Assembly (NCBI GenBank): GCA_008330645.1
Contig: VLTN01000003.1
Span: 496,001-560,000, forward strand
Source: Cafeteria roenbergensis
Lineage: Eukaryota > Sar > Bigyra > Bicosoecida > Cafeteriaceae
Direction of reading: 5' to 3'
Length of the DNA stretch: 64,000 bases
Of this stretch, positions 53,406 through 62,400 are shown piece after piece (within the stretch, counting starts at the first letter, position 1; each line of letters starts with the position of its first letter). Below the pieces are notes generated by a model. It saw only the letters and a program-made list of their open reading frames with translations. It had not been told where the DNA came from and ran no database searches. The position numbers and the translations under genes were made by a program.

Positions 53406-55484
53406 TCAGCCTCGCCGAGCAGGCGGGTGCAGGGGCCGCGCTGGAGCGGCGGCCGCTGCTTGTGCTGCGCCTGCGCCCCCTTGCTCCACGTCCGGCTGCG
53501 GGGGGGGCGGGCGCACTCCGCCGCCGCCGCCTCCGACGTACGCGTCATCGTCAAGCTCCATCTCGCCCTCGTCCACGTCCGCGGTCCAGCCCGGCATGAT
53601 GCCGCAGCAGAGGAGCCGCACCACGTCCCACGCGCACATGCAGCTGCACCAGGCAGCCGGCCGCGTCCTCACCACGACCCGCGCGCTGCGTCTCGCCGCG
53701 CCCTGCCCGGCCCCCCCCGCCGCGGGCCCCCAGGCCTCGCCGTCGGCCACGCTCTCAACCTCGGCAGAGCCAGCGTCCATCCTGGACATGCGCGGCCGCC
53801 CCGCCGCCCCCCCGCGCCGCAGCAGCCGAGCGGAGGCCCCGGGTCGCCGCAGCGACGCTGCCAGCAGCGGCTCGCGTGCGGGCCACCCGTCCTCCGCACC
53901 GTAGCGCGCTGGCTGCCCCCCCGCCCGCGCCGCGGCCTGTCGCCCGGCCCCCTGCGCCCTGTGCTGCGCCGCCGGGCCGAGCGGCTCGTCCACTGCGCCC
54001 GGGTCGACCCCGTCGTCGAACGCGCCCCCCGCCTCCCCGCCCGGCCTCAGCCGCCCGCCCGTGGCCGGTCCCTCCTCCGGGTCCGCCAATCGCTGGTGCT
54101 GCCCGGCCGTGGCTGCTCCCGCCTCGCTGCCGCTGCTTTGGGAAGCCCCCTCGTCGGCAGAGCCGTCCTCGTCCGAGGACCCGACCTCCCCCGCCGGGCG
54201 CGTGCGCAGAGCGAAGGGCCCAGTCTTCGGAGCGGACCCGACAGGAAACCGCCGCGCGATCGGCTGGCTGGCTCGCGGGCGCGCAGCCGCAGCCCCAGCG
54301 GCGCGACCTCCGCCGCCCCCTTCTTCGGCTTCCGCTGCGGCTGTGGCCGCAGAAGCAGTAGTTGTTGTTACCGCTGCCGCAGGCGCGGGCGAAGGCAAAC
54401 GCGAAGGTGGAGGCGGCTGGGGAGCCGCAGCGTCCCGGGGGGAGGGTGCCTGCGCGGATGCCTGGCCAGCATGCGGGGGCCCGGACGGGGCCCACACCCG
54501 GCAGGAGGGGTCCAGCGGAGCCCAGTGGTCCTCGGCCGCCTCGCCCTCCGGCTCGGCCAGCGGCTCCAGGGCCGCCGAGTCCTCGTCCTCGTCGTCTTGA
54601 GTTTGAGTCGCGTTGCCGGGCGCTACCGGGCCGGTCGCGGCCGCAGCCGCGGCAGTCGGGGCGGGGGCACCCGCGCCCTCAGTAGTAGCCCCCGCCGCGG
54701 CCGGGCGTGCCGTTGCGCCGTCGGCTGAGGCGATCTGTGGCTCGCGCGCGCGGGCCGCCTGCGCGAACGCCGTGCCCGTCCCAGCAACCGCCGCGGCCTC
54801 GGCCTCGGCGCCCAGCTGGTTGGCGTGCTGAAGCTGCCGTCCTGCGGCGACGCAGGCGGCGGCGGCGCAGGCGGCAGCGGGGACGCAGCGGGCGGCGGTG
54901 GGGGCGGCAGCAGAGACGCCGCGGGCAGCGGTGGGGGCGGCAGCGGGGACGCAGCGGGCGGCTGCGGGGGCGGGGGCGCTCCGGTGGACTTTTGGCGGCG
55001 GCGGCCGGGGCAACGCGCGCAGTTCGCGGGGAGCACTGCGCGCGCCCCGCCAGGGACGACCGGGCCAGGCGCTTGGCCAGCGCACTCGCGCCGTCGCGCA
55101 GGCGTGGGAGCCAGCGCCGGAGCCGATCACTCACCAAGCGACGAAAGCCCCTCGGCCTCGGCCCGCGCAAGCCGGTCGCTGGCGGACATGGCGCCCCGTG
55201 CGCGGACGCGCCACGTCTTGGCGCCAGCCGCTGCTTCGCCGTGCCTCGCGCGGTCGAGTGCCCGCTCTGCGAGCGCGAGTGCCGCGGAGCGCGAACTGGA
55301 CTGCAACTGTTGCTCGGGGCAATCGGCGGCTCCGGAGCGCGAATCCCCGGCCTGCGCGTCCCGGCCGATTCACACGCGGCGGGGGCTCACCCATGCGACG
55401 CATGTGCCCGTGGTCGGGCTGTATGCACGGCGCATCGAACGCGCTCTCGTCGTGGGCGTTGCCCCACTCCTCCTCTGCCGCCAT
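53406..55484 (-). CDS. Orphan coiled-coil and low-complexity protein with C-terminal Cys cluster (three exons)
   Basis: Reconstructed from exons 55484-55391, 55266-55135 and 54841-53406 (553 aa). Introns of 124 and 293 nt are GTGAGC/GTGAGT...CGCAG, and all phases close. It starts MAAEEEWGNAHDESAFDAP. Residues ~30-105 are helical with heptad-like spacing across both splice joins (ERALDRARHGEAAAG; SDRLARAEAEGLSSLG|RQLQHANQLGAEAEA). This loosely resembles a SNARE-type helix, but no zero-layer residue can be assigned. A ~350-residue Ala/Pro/Ser/Glu-rich region is probably disordered. Near the C-terminus WCSCMCAWDVVRLLCCG gives six Cys in a hydrophobic stretch, a likely palmitoylation or membrane-association site. 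An acidic segment and polyglycine end the protein. No function is assigned. It shares a 282-base divergent promoter region with the Tim21 gene. Confidence 0.65.
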
Positions 55485-55766
55485 TGCGACGGGCAGCACC
55501 TCGGCCCGAGCGCCCGACGGCCTGCGAGCAAGCCCCGCTAGTCACCCGGCTCCTGCGAAGGGTGCCGGCCGGCGGGCGGCAGGGGCGCGCGCTGGGCCTC
55601 TGCGCTGGCTGGCTGGCCGTCGCGGCTCTGCCGACGAGCTCCCCTCGGAATCGTCGGGGGCGCCGGCGCGCCCTCTGCCGGCGCAGAGTCTGGCCAGATC
55701 GAGGCACCGAGCGCGCCGGAATCCGGGCGCGCCGCGATCCTTGCCCGAGGCAAGTGCCACCGAGCC

Positions 55767-56975
55767 ATGCTGGGTGCCCGCTCCGCGGCCAGGGCCATTG
55801 CGATCGCGGCCCGCTCGCAGACAGCCGCGGCCTTCGCACACAGCCCGGCGCCGCAGCGGTCGCTCGCTGCCGCTGCCGCCGCAGGGCGGCCGCCCTTTGC
55901 CGTGTGCGTTGCAGGGCGGGAGCCACTCGGCGCCGCTTGGCCCCAGCCGGCCTCCGCATGCTCGTCCTCCTTCGCTGTTCCGGCGCCCGCGCTCTGCGCG
56001 CCGAGCCGAGTGGCGGGCGCGTCCGTCCGCGGCTTGGCGACCAAGGCCGACGCGCAGGGCGGCGACAAGGAGCCCCCCTCCAATGACGAAGGCGCTGCCG
56101 GCGCGGCTGCCGAGGACAAGGAAGAGGCGGAGGAGAAGCGCGCCGAGGGCGAGGAGGGCGAGGCGGACGAGGACGAGGACGACGACGCTCGCTACGAGCA
56201 GGGCGACGCCCTGCCTGCCTGGCAGATCGTGCTTTGGCTTGCCGGGCTTGGTATCGCCGGCTGGTTCGGCAGCGTGACCGTGATGGAGCTCATCCCCACC
56301 GCCACGGCGCCGCAGAGCATCCGGCAGCGCGCCATGGCCGTGCTCGAGGGCGACCCGGACGTGGTGGAGCGCTTCGGCAAGATCACCCGGTCCTTCGGAG
56401 CCGGGTACGGGGGCGAGCGCGGGCGCCGCAACTTCGTGCAGTCGTACACGTACACGCGCGCCGGCGTGAAGCACACGCGCATCAAGTTCATGGTGGAGAC
56501 GGATGAGAAGCGCCGCGCGGCCGTGTTTGCCGAGGTGTCCCACAAGGCCCCGCGCGACTGGGTCTACCTGATGCTCGAGCGCGAGGGCCGCGGCGGGGCC
56601 CGCCGCCGCAGGCAGTCTAGCGCCGTGGTCGTGCTCGACAACCGCAAGCCGGAGAAGCCCCTGGCCGTCCGCCAGCGCGAGGTCGTCTCCCGCCTGCTCA
56701 GCACCGGCGCCCAGCTCTACCACGGCGGCCCCCTGGACTCTCACGGCCAGGGCCAGATGCGCCGCTTCGGCCCGGCCCTCGGCGAGTCCGAGCGCGCAAG
56801 CTTGCTGATCGACTGCTCGCGCGAGCACAACGAGAAGCGGTGCGAGGAGGCCGGCTTCGCCAAGGGCGTGAGCCCGCTGTGGATGATCCGCAAGGACGGC
56901 AAGCTGCAGCCCCGCAAGCAGAAGGTCCTCGAGCTCAGCGACCTCGAGGAGGCGCTCGGCATCGCGCAGGAGTAG
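55767..56975 (+). CDS. Tim21-like import component with thioredoxin-like C-terminus
   Basis: Mitochondrial inner-membrane protein, 402 aa. A long presequence-like N-terminus (MLGARSAARAIAIAARSQTA) leads to an acidic Glu/Asp linker and one membrane helix (WQIVLWLAGLGIAGWFGSV). The Tim21 domain follows: VLEGDPDVVERFGKITRSFG, then GRRNFVQSYTYT and HTRIKFMVE, with the beta-strand order of Tim21. In yeast this domain binds Tom22 and couples TOM to TIM23. Beyond it (from ~56660) is an extra ~100-residue region: LLIDCSREHNEKRCEEAGF, then VSPLWMIRKDGKLQP and LSDLEEAL. That resembles a thioredoxin-like fold (Cys-x8-Cys, then a Pro before a beta strand), as in the tail of VKOR proteins. Canonical Tim21 lacks it. 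The redox role is inference. Single exon; the ATG at 55767 is the first in frame. Confidence 0.75.
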   Translation: MLGARSAARAIAIAARSQTAAAFAHSPAPQRSLAAAAAAGRPPFAVCVAGREPLGAAWPQPASACSSSFAVPAPALCAPSRVAGASVRGLATKADAQGGDKEPPSNDEGAAGAAAEDKEEAEEKRAEGEEGEADEDEDDDARYEQGDALPAWQIVLWLAGLGIAGWFGSVTVMELIPTATAPQSIRQRAMAVLEGDPDVVERFGKITRSFGAGYGGERGRRNFVQSYTYTRAGVKHTRIKFMVETDEKRRAAVFAEVSHKAPRDWVYLMLEREGRGGARRRRQSSAVVVLDNRKPEKPLAVRQREVVSRLLSTGAQLYHGGPLDSHGQGQMRRFGPALGESERASLLIDCSREHNEKRCEEAGFAKGVSPLWMIRKDGKLQPRKQKVLELSDLEEALGIAQE

Positions 56976-57506
56976 GCTGGCGTCCGCGGCGCTGGTGCTG
57001 GTTTCTGGCGCTGGCTGAAGCGCCGCCACCCGTACTGGCGCGGGGGGGCAGGGGCCGGGGCCAGGGCTGCGGTGAAGGCGCCCGCCAGCGCTGGAGCGGC
57101 AGCGGCCTCCCCGCGTCCCGCATCAGAGCTGACCAGCCGCCCCTCCCCCCAGGATCCCACTCTCCGCTCGCCGTGCTCGCTCCTCTGTGCGGCCCGTGAG
57201 GTGCCGGCGCCACCGGTGCGCTCCCCTCGCTGCCCTCTGGCCGCGTGCGCTCTCTGTGCCGGGGGCGCCGGCGCGGCGTGTCGACGAGCTCACATAGGCG
57301 ACGCAACCTGCGTGCGTGTGTGTGCGTGTGTGTGAGGGTTTTGCGTGCTCGTGGTGGCGACTGCAGCCGCATAACTTGTGCAGCAAACACGCACTATTCA
57401 CGGCGCGGCGGCGCTCCAGCACTCTGTCAACATTCGATGCCGCGAGCCGCGCGCCGAAGGCTCGGCCAGAGCAAAGCAGCGCCTCCTCACGCGCACAAGG
57501 CAGGCC
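56976..57506. other. Convergent intergenic region with TG-rich repeat
   Basis: 531 bases between the Tim21 and NAA38 stop codons. It contains a TG-rich microsatellite (57310-57337, units GTGTGTGC/GTGTGTGA). Otherwise no gene-like frame; presumably 3' untranslated regions. Confidence 0.5.
57310..57337 (+). repeat. TG-rich microsatellite
   Basis: Imperfect (TG)n with CG interruptions, 28 bases, in the convergent gap after the Tim21 gene. A simple sequence repeat, non-coding. Confidence 0.8.
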
Positions 57507-58004
57507 TCATGCCGACACCTCCAGCTTCGATGCGTGCGCTCCGGGCACCATGATAATGCCAAGCCAGCGGCTGGCTTTGTCGGACGACGACTCGGAGGGC
57601 AAGCCTGCGGCGCACAGAGGGCACAGCCGGGAGGCGCAGCGGCGTCGGCGTGGGGCCTGCGGCGCGCTCGGGCAATGCCTGCGCCATCGCAGTCGCGCGC
57701 CCTTGCGGTCGGGCACGGGCGGCCTCACCTTCCCTCTTGCAGGTCTCGGCGCCCCGCAGCACGATGTTCCCGTCCCGGTCGATGCAGTAAAGCTCGCCCT
57801 CCACGACGCGGCCGTCGCTGACCGTCACGCGCGCACGCTTGCCCATGAGTGCTTGCATCTCCGCCCGCGCGGACCCGGCGGGGATGGCTGCGCTTAGGGT
57901 GGAGAGGAGCGCGTCAGGGCCAGGGATGGCAAGCCAGTCTTCGCCGCTTGCCTGCGCTCCCTCGCCGTCCCCAAACGTGGCTCACCATCAGACGAGGCAG
58001 CCAT
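57507..58004 (-). CDS. NAA38: LSM-domain NatC auxiliary subunit (NAA38/LSMD1-like, three exons)
   Basis: Small Sm-fold protein of 91 aa, rebuilt from exons 58004-57986, 57887-57729 and 57604-57507. Introns of 98 and 124 nt are GTGAG...CGCAG, and every phase closes. It starts MAASSD|AIPAGS. Sm motif 1 reads ALMGKRARVTVSDGRVVEGE and LYCIDRDGNIVLRGAE, closely matching the NAA38 core LSDGR...TDRDCNV. Sm motif 2 is RWLGIIMVPGAHASKLEV, which corresponds to the LGLAMVPGHH of human NAA38 rather than to the RG-containing motif of spliceosomal LSm proteins. NAA38 is the non-catalytic third subunit of NatC, which acetylates nascent chains starting Met-hydrophobic. It lies about 5 kb from NAA50. The 19-base first exon rests on splice consensus and phase only. 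Confidence 0.85.
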
Positions 58005-58414
58005 GCCACCGACACGAGTTCCCTCGACGAGGGGGCGTTCGTCGCGCCGAGTGGCCTCCGTGTGCTGCCGCATGTGAGTGCGAACGCTTGCGGCAGGCAG
58101 AGCCGGAGCGAGGCCAGTCGTCGCCAACATTCGGAACACAAGCACTCCGCAGATGGAGCAAACCACCCTTCAGCGCGGAAATACACACGTGCGAGCAGGG
58201 CGGGAAGAGCAGGAGCGCTCGTTTTTTTTGGGGGGAGGGGGCGCCATAGGCGGCCTATCGCCTCGGGCGCATTCGCCGGCAGGCTGTTGCAGTGATGCTC
58301 TGCGCTGCTGCTTGGGCGAAGGTCCGCGGCCGGCGACGCGCGCCCTGAGCCAAGCCGAACCGCCTGGCCCAGTCGCCGGTGGGGGGGGGGGGGGCACGGC
58401 GCGGCCCCGACGGC
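58005..58414. other. Intergenic region, AdoMetDC to NAA38, with homopolymer runs
   Basis: 410 bases between tandem minus-strand genes. It holds a T8 run followed by G-rich DNA (58222-58245) and a pure G14 run (58381-58394), which lies ~20 bases past the AdoMetDC stop. No gene-like frame. The runs may be prone to length errors. Confidence 0.5.
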
Positions 58415-60215
58415 TCAGCGGTGCTCGCTGAGAGTGCGGCCGCGAAGCGCGCGGGCAGTCGCGGCCGCGGAAGCCTTGAGGAAGCGCGCAAGCTCCGCTT
58501 CGGAGAGCGCGGGGGCGGTGCCGGGCGACGCGTCGTCGTCCTCGGGCGCCTCCTCGACGCCGTCGGGCAGGAGGCGGTAGTTGCCGAGAATGACGCTGTA
58601 GTCGCCGACGAACTCGGTGCTGCAGAGGTCGAGGCGGGCGTAGCGAAGAGTGGGGAGGACGGTGAAGACGTCGGAGGCGCCGTGGTCGTGCGCCCGGCTG
58701 GTCATCTCCGCGAGGCCGGCGCGGTCGGCAAAGACGGTAAGGGTGAACCGGCGGGGGCGGAAGAGGACGAGGAGAGCGCGCACGAGGGCCTTGTGGGACT
58801 TGAGAGGGGCGCTGGTCTCGAAGCTGACGTAGGAGCAGTGCTTCTCCGGCGTCACGTGCACGGTCCAGTAGGCGCCGCTGCCGGAGCACACGTCGCGGGA
58901 GCGAGGCGTGCTGGAGGACTTGGGCGTGGACGCCGAGCTGGCCTCCGCGACGGCGCTCGCGGTGTCGGGGGCAAGCGCCACGACGGGGCTGGCCTCCGCG
59001 GCGGCGGCAAAGGCGGACTCCTCCGTGTCGACCTGGTCCGGGAAGGACATCTCGCCGTTGAGCGACCAGCCGCAGGGCTCGAAGAGCCATGCCTGGGTCG
59101 CGGTCCCCGGGAGCAGCTCGTGCAGGCGAAGCTTGCGCGTCACGCGGTCGCCGAGCTTGCGGCACAGCTCCGTGTTCTCGGGGTCCACGTCCTTGGCGAG
59201 AGCCGACTCGAGCGCGGCCGCAGCCTCCTCGTCCGCCTTGGCGAGGCCCTCGCGCGTGAAGCATGCCGCGGTCTCCGGGGCAATGTCGTACATCATCAGG
59301 TTGAGCGTGCGGTCGGTGAGGTCCTCCGAGGGGCGCTCGCACCGGTCCGCCGTGAAGACGAACCAGTGGTCGCGCGTGACCGGGCCCAGCACGTGCGCGT
59401 GCCCGTCGGGGAAGTACTTGCGCAAAAACGAAATCTCCTCCTGCATGGAGCGGTGCGGGAACTTCTGGTGCTTGGGGAACAAGAAGTCCTTGCGACTGTA
59501 GCAAAGCCACTCCACCTTGAGCCCGAGCTCCTGCGGAACCACGGACGACGCGGGGCGCGGGACAAGAGAAGCGTGAGCAGCGCGCGCGGCGCGAGCAACG
59601 CGCCGAGGCGGCGGGCGGAGCGGGAGGGGGGCGGAACGGGCGAGGCGTGCCGCATGGTCCGGCGGCGGGTCACACACGGCAGCTGTCAGTCTTCGTCGCA
59701 AGACGCGACGGGGTCAGCAGTGCGCGCGCGTGCGCCCCTGCGCGGGCCGCAGCACCCGGCGCGGGTCGCGGCTGAGGCCGCCACCCCAGCGCGCCACGTC
59801 CCTCGCGGCCAGGCGCGCAGCAAACGCGGCGTGCTGCGCTAGCAGCCGCCATGCGGGCCTCAAGTCTTCTCACCTCGGCCGCCTTGAGCACTTCCGGGAG
59901 CACAAGGAGGAGCGTCGTCGTGCCGCAGGTCTTGATGAGGAGCTTGTGGGACATCACGAACAGGCTCGACTCCGACAGCACGTACGCATCGATGGTCGGC
60001 GCGCGGTGTTCGACCAGAATGGTGCACGCGGCGTGGGCGAGGATGGCGTCCCAGCTCTCGCGCGTCACCGCGCGCAATCCATCTGCGGGCCCGACGCCCG
60101 GAACGAAGTCGATCTCAATCGTCTTCTCGGGCCCCTCAAATCCGGGAAGGGGCGGCGACTCCTTGATGGGCGCCAAAACCGTTTCTGCCGGCCGAGCAGC
60201 CGCAGCAGCCGCCAT
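58415..60215 (-). CDS. S-adenosylmethionine decarboxylase proenzyme (two exons)
   Basis: Pyruvoyl enzyme supplying decarboxylated AdoMet for spermidine synthesis; 485 aa. Exons are 60215-59874 and 59530-58415; the 343-nt intron (GTGAGA...CGCAG, phase 0) joins LKAAE to ELGLKVEWLCYSRKDF. Active-site residues are in eukaryotic order: FEGPEK (Glu27, Glu30 here), the self-cleavage site YVLSESS (between Glu82 and Ser83, the future pyruvoyl), and Cys97 in KTCGTT. In the second part are PHRSMQEEISFL, Ser in CGWSLNG, and His in YWTVHVTPE. Between that Ser and His, which lie ~14 residues apart in the human enzyme, sits an Ala/Ser/Glu insert of ~50 residues (~59050-58880), making the protein longer than the usual ~330-360 aa. 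No upstream regulatory reading frame like that of mammals or plants was identified in the leader. Confidence 0.95.
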
Positions 60216-60616
60216 TGGAACGAAGGACTCGCTTCGCCGGGCTGGAGAGCTGATCGGCGAACCAGTGTCAAGGCGGCCAGCCGCCTCCGACCCGTCGCTC
60301 TTTTCCTACGGACAAGCCCGTGGCGCCGCCAAGGACCGGCTGGTAAGCCGCTCGCAAGCTGTGGGAAAAGAGGCCACGTTCACTCATCTCGTCAGGCCAC
60401 GCCACGGCTTTGCCGGCAGAGTCGCCCGGCCGGCGAGTGGCCAGCAGATCCCGGCCCGGACTTGAAGCTGCCGCCCGCCCGCCACGCCCGGCCCCGCCCG
60501 AGCGAGGCGGCCGCCGCTCCCGCGCAGAGAAGCAGCGGCAGGTCCGCGCTGCCGTCCCCACCCTCGCAGCCAGCGCACGCCGACCCCTGCGTGCCCTCGA
60601 ACCACCAGCGCCCAAA
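60216..60616. other. Divergent promoter region, AdoMetDC / COMM-domain gene
   Basis: 401 bases between divergent start codons. No gene-like frame, RNA gene or repeat was seen; both promoters should be here. Confidence 0.45.
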
Positions 60617-61658
60617 ATGGAGGCCGCATTGCTCGGCGCACCCCTGGGTGAGGGGGATCGAGAGCCCCGCTGCGCCGGCTGGCCCGCGGGCACTCCGCAT
60701 TGCGACGCCACTGTGCAAGCTCGCCGGGCTGCGGCTGTCGCGCAAGGCCGTTTCACTGCCGGGCCGTGGTTGCTGCCTGCCGCTCGCAGGGTTCGCCGGC
60801 GCCGCCGGGCTGGTCAGCGAGCTCCAAGCCTCGTCCGGGACGGATCTGGCCGTCATTGTGAGCTGCCTGTCTGTGGCGCTTGCGGAGCAAGAGGCCGAGC
60901 CCGTCGCTGCCGCCGCTTCGGGTGTCTGCACCTTGCCGCGAGACTCCCTCAGCACCACCTCCACACCTCACTCCCCCTCCCCCCTCTCCCGCCCGCAGGT
61001 GGAGGCAGCCGAGGCGCGGCTGGAGGGCCGCCCCGTGGACCCCCCCTCCCAGCGCGTGGCGTCGCTGCACCAGCAGGCCGCGCGGTTCGTGGAGTATGTG
61101 CTCAGGTGAGGGCGCGCCCGCGTGGCGCGCAGCGCTCGAGGGCAAGCGCTTGCACGGGCGGCGGAGGCCAGGCCCAGCGGTTTCAGATTTGCGGCAGGGG
61201 CGCTCGGCACGCTGGCGAACGATCCCGGCAACCTCCCGCCCTGCGCTGTCCTGCCCTGTCCCGCGCTCCTCGGGACGTCGCCCCGCAGCGCCGCTCGCAC
61301 CTCGGACGCCACGCAAGAGGAGGCCGCGGCGGCCTTGTCCGCAGCCACCGACCTCACGCCCACGGCCGTCGCTGCCCTGGCCGCAGCCGTGGGGGGCCTC
61401 TCAAAGGGCCCCGGGCCCAAGGCCCTCGACCGCGGCGCGCCCGCCGCGTGCTCGCTGCAAGACGCATCCTGGCGGCTGTCCCTCGCCGTCGCATCAAGCA
61501 CGACCGGCGAAACCGCGCTGCCGCTGGTGCACGTGCGGCTGGTGACGACGCAGCAGGGGGGCGAGCAGGCGCAGGCGGTGCTGGAGATGACGCTGCCGGA
61601 GCTGCGGGCCCTGCGCGAGGAGGTGGACGCCGCCATTGCGGCCGTGGACAGGTCCTGA
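60617..61658 (+). CDS. COMM domain-containing protein (four exons)
   Basis: Small protein of the COMMD family, whose members form the Commander complex with retromer-like CCC/retriever in endosomal recycling; 191 aa. Exons are 60617-60647, 60790-60857, 60999-61105 and 61289-61658; introns of 142, 141 and 183 nt are all GTGAG...CGCAG, with every phase closing. It begins MEAALLGAPLG|FAGAAGLVS. The N-terminal helical domain spans the first three exons (SLHQQAARFVEYVL|S). The C-terminal COMM domain shows SLQDASWRLSLAVASS with the typical Trp-x-Leu, LPLVHVRLVTTQQGG, and the terminal helix EMTLPELRALREEVDAAIAA. Length matches animal COMMDs (~180-200 aa). Which paralogue it represents cannot be decided by eye. 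Confidence 0.82.
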
Positions 61659-61970
61659 GAGCCGCGCGGCCGAGCCCCAGTTGCGGCCGCACGCCGCCAA
61701 GGACGACGCACCGCCAGAATGGGAAGAGAGAGAGAGAGCTCGGAAGTGCGCGTATGAGTGTGTGCGCGCGCACCTGGGGACGAGCTCACGCCCGCAGCCA
61801 AAGCGCAAGCAAGCGCGACCGCTCGTCATCGTGCCAAGCGACACCCGCGCTAATCGCTGCGTGAGCCACCAGCCGCCACAGCCCCAGGCGAGTTGGCGTG
61901 ATCTGCTGATGCTTGCATGGCCACCGGGACGAGGCCGGAACGTATGCGGCGTCGGCCGCGCCTGCTGCAG
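61659..61970. other. Convergent intergenic region with GA repeat
   Basis: 312 bases between stop codons of the COMM-domain gene and the small coiled-coil gene. It contains a (GA)n run at 61725-61739. No gene is seen. Confidence 0.5.
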
Positions 61971-62273
61971 TCACTCTGGGGGGGCCAGCAGCGCCGCAAG
62001 CGCGCTCGCCGCCGCCTGCGAAATGGTCGTCTCCCCGGACCGCGCCGAACCCATGCGCCCGACCTTGTGCTGGATATTCGCCAGATACTGCTCCATCACA
62101 GCCGCGTCCGCCTCGGCATCGTCCGCCGCAGCCGCTCGGCGGGCGGTCTCCGAGGCAAGCTCGAACAAGGCCCGTTGCGCGTTTTCGACGGCGGCAAGCA
62201 GGCGAGCTCGCTCAGCAGCCTGCGAGGCCTCCACCATGGACCGGCGGTGGGATTCGTCGGGGCCCCCTTCCAT
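61971..62273 (-). CDS. Small coiled-coil protein, function unknown (about 100 aa)
   Basis: Single exon starting MEGGPDESHRRSMVEASQAA. Residues ~15-70 form one amphipathic helix (RLLAAVENAQRALFELASET), followed by VMEQYLANIQHKVGRM and an Ala-rich end. Size and the helix pattern faintly recall Mediator subunit 11 or BLOC-type small coiled-coil subunits, but this is too weak to name. The frame is open upstream to an ATG at 62402, whose bases overlap the start codon of the next gene on the other strand; the internal ATG at 62273 leaves a 127-base gap for promoters and is preferred. Confidence 0.6.
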   Translation of the reverse strand: MEGGPDESHRRSMVEASQAAERARLLAAVENAQRALFELASETARRAAAADDAEADAAVMEQYLANIQHKVGRMGSARSGETTISQAAASALAALLAPPE

Positions 62274-62400
62274 CGATCTTGCGGCCGTGTGTGCGTGCTG
62301 CTCCGACTCCACGCCCGCCGAGCTTTTGCTCTGCCGCAGCTCACGCGATGGCAGCGGCCCCACACGCGCAAGGCCGGCAGCGAGAGGGCGAACCCCTCCC

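Noticed and set aside
54620-55036. Proline-rich frame (PPPPLPAAS-type) on the minus strand
   Set aside because: It lies in the proposed second intron and beside exon 3 in another frame; low complexity in a GC-rich intron explains it.
55131-55140. One-base frameshift joining two helical stretches in the coiled-coil orphan
   Set aside because: A GTGAGT donor at that point pairs in phase with a CGCAG acceptor 293 bases on and yields a smoother helix, so splicing is the simpler reading.
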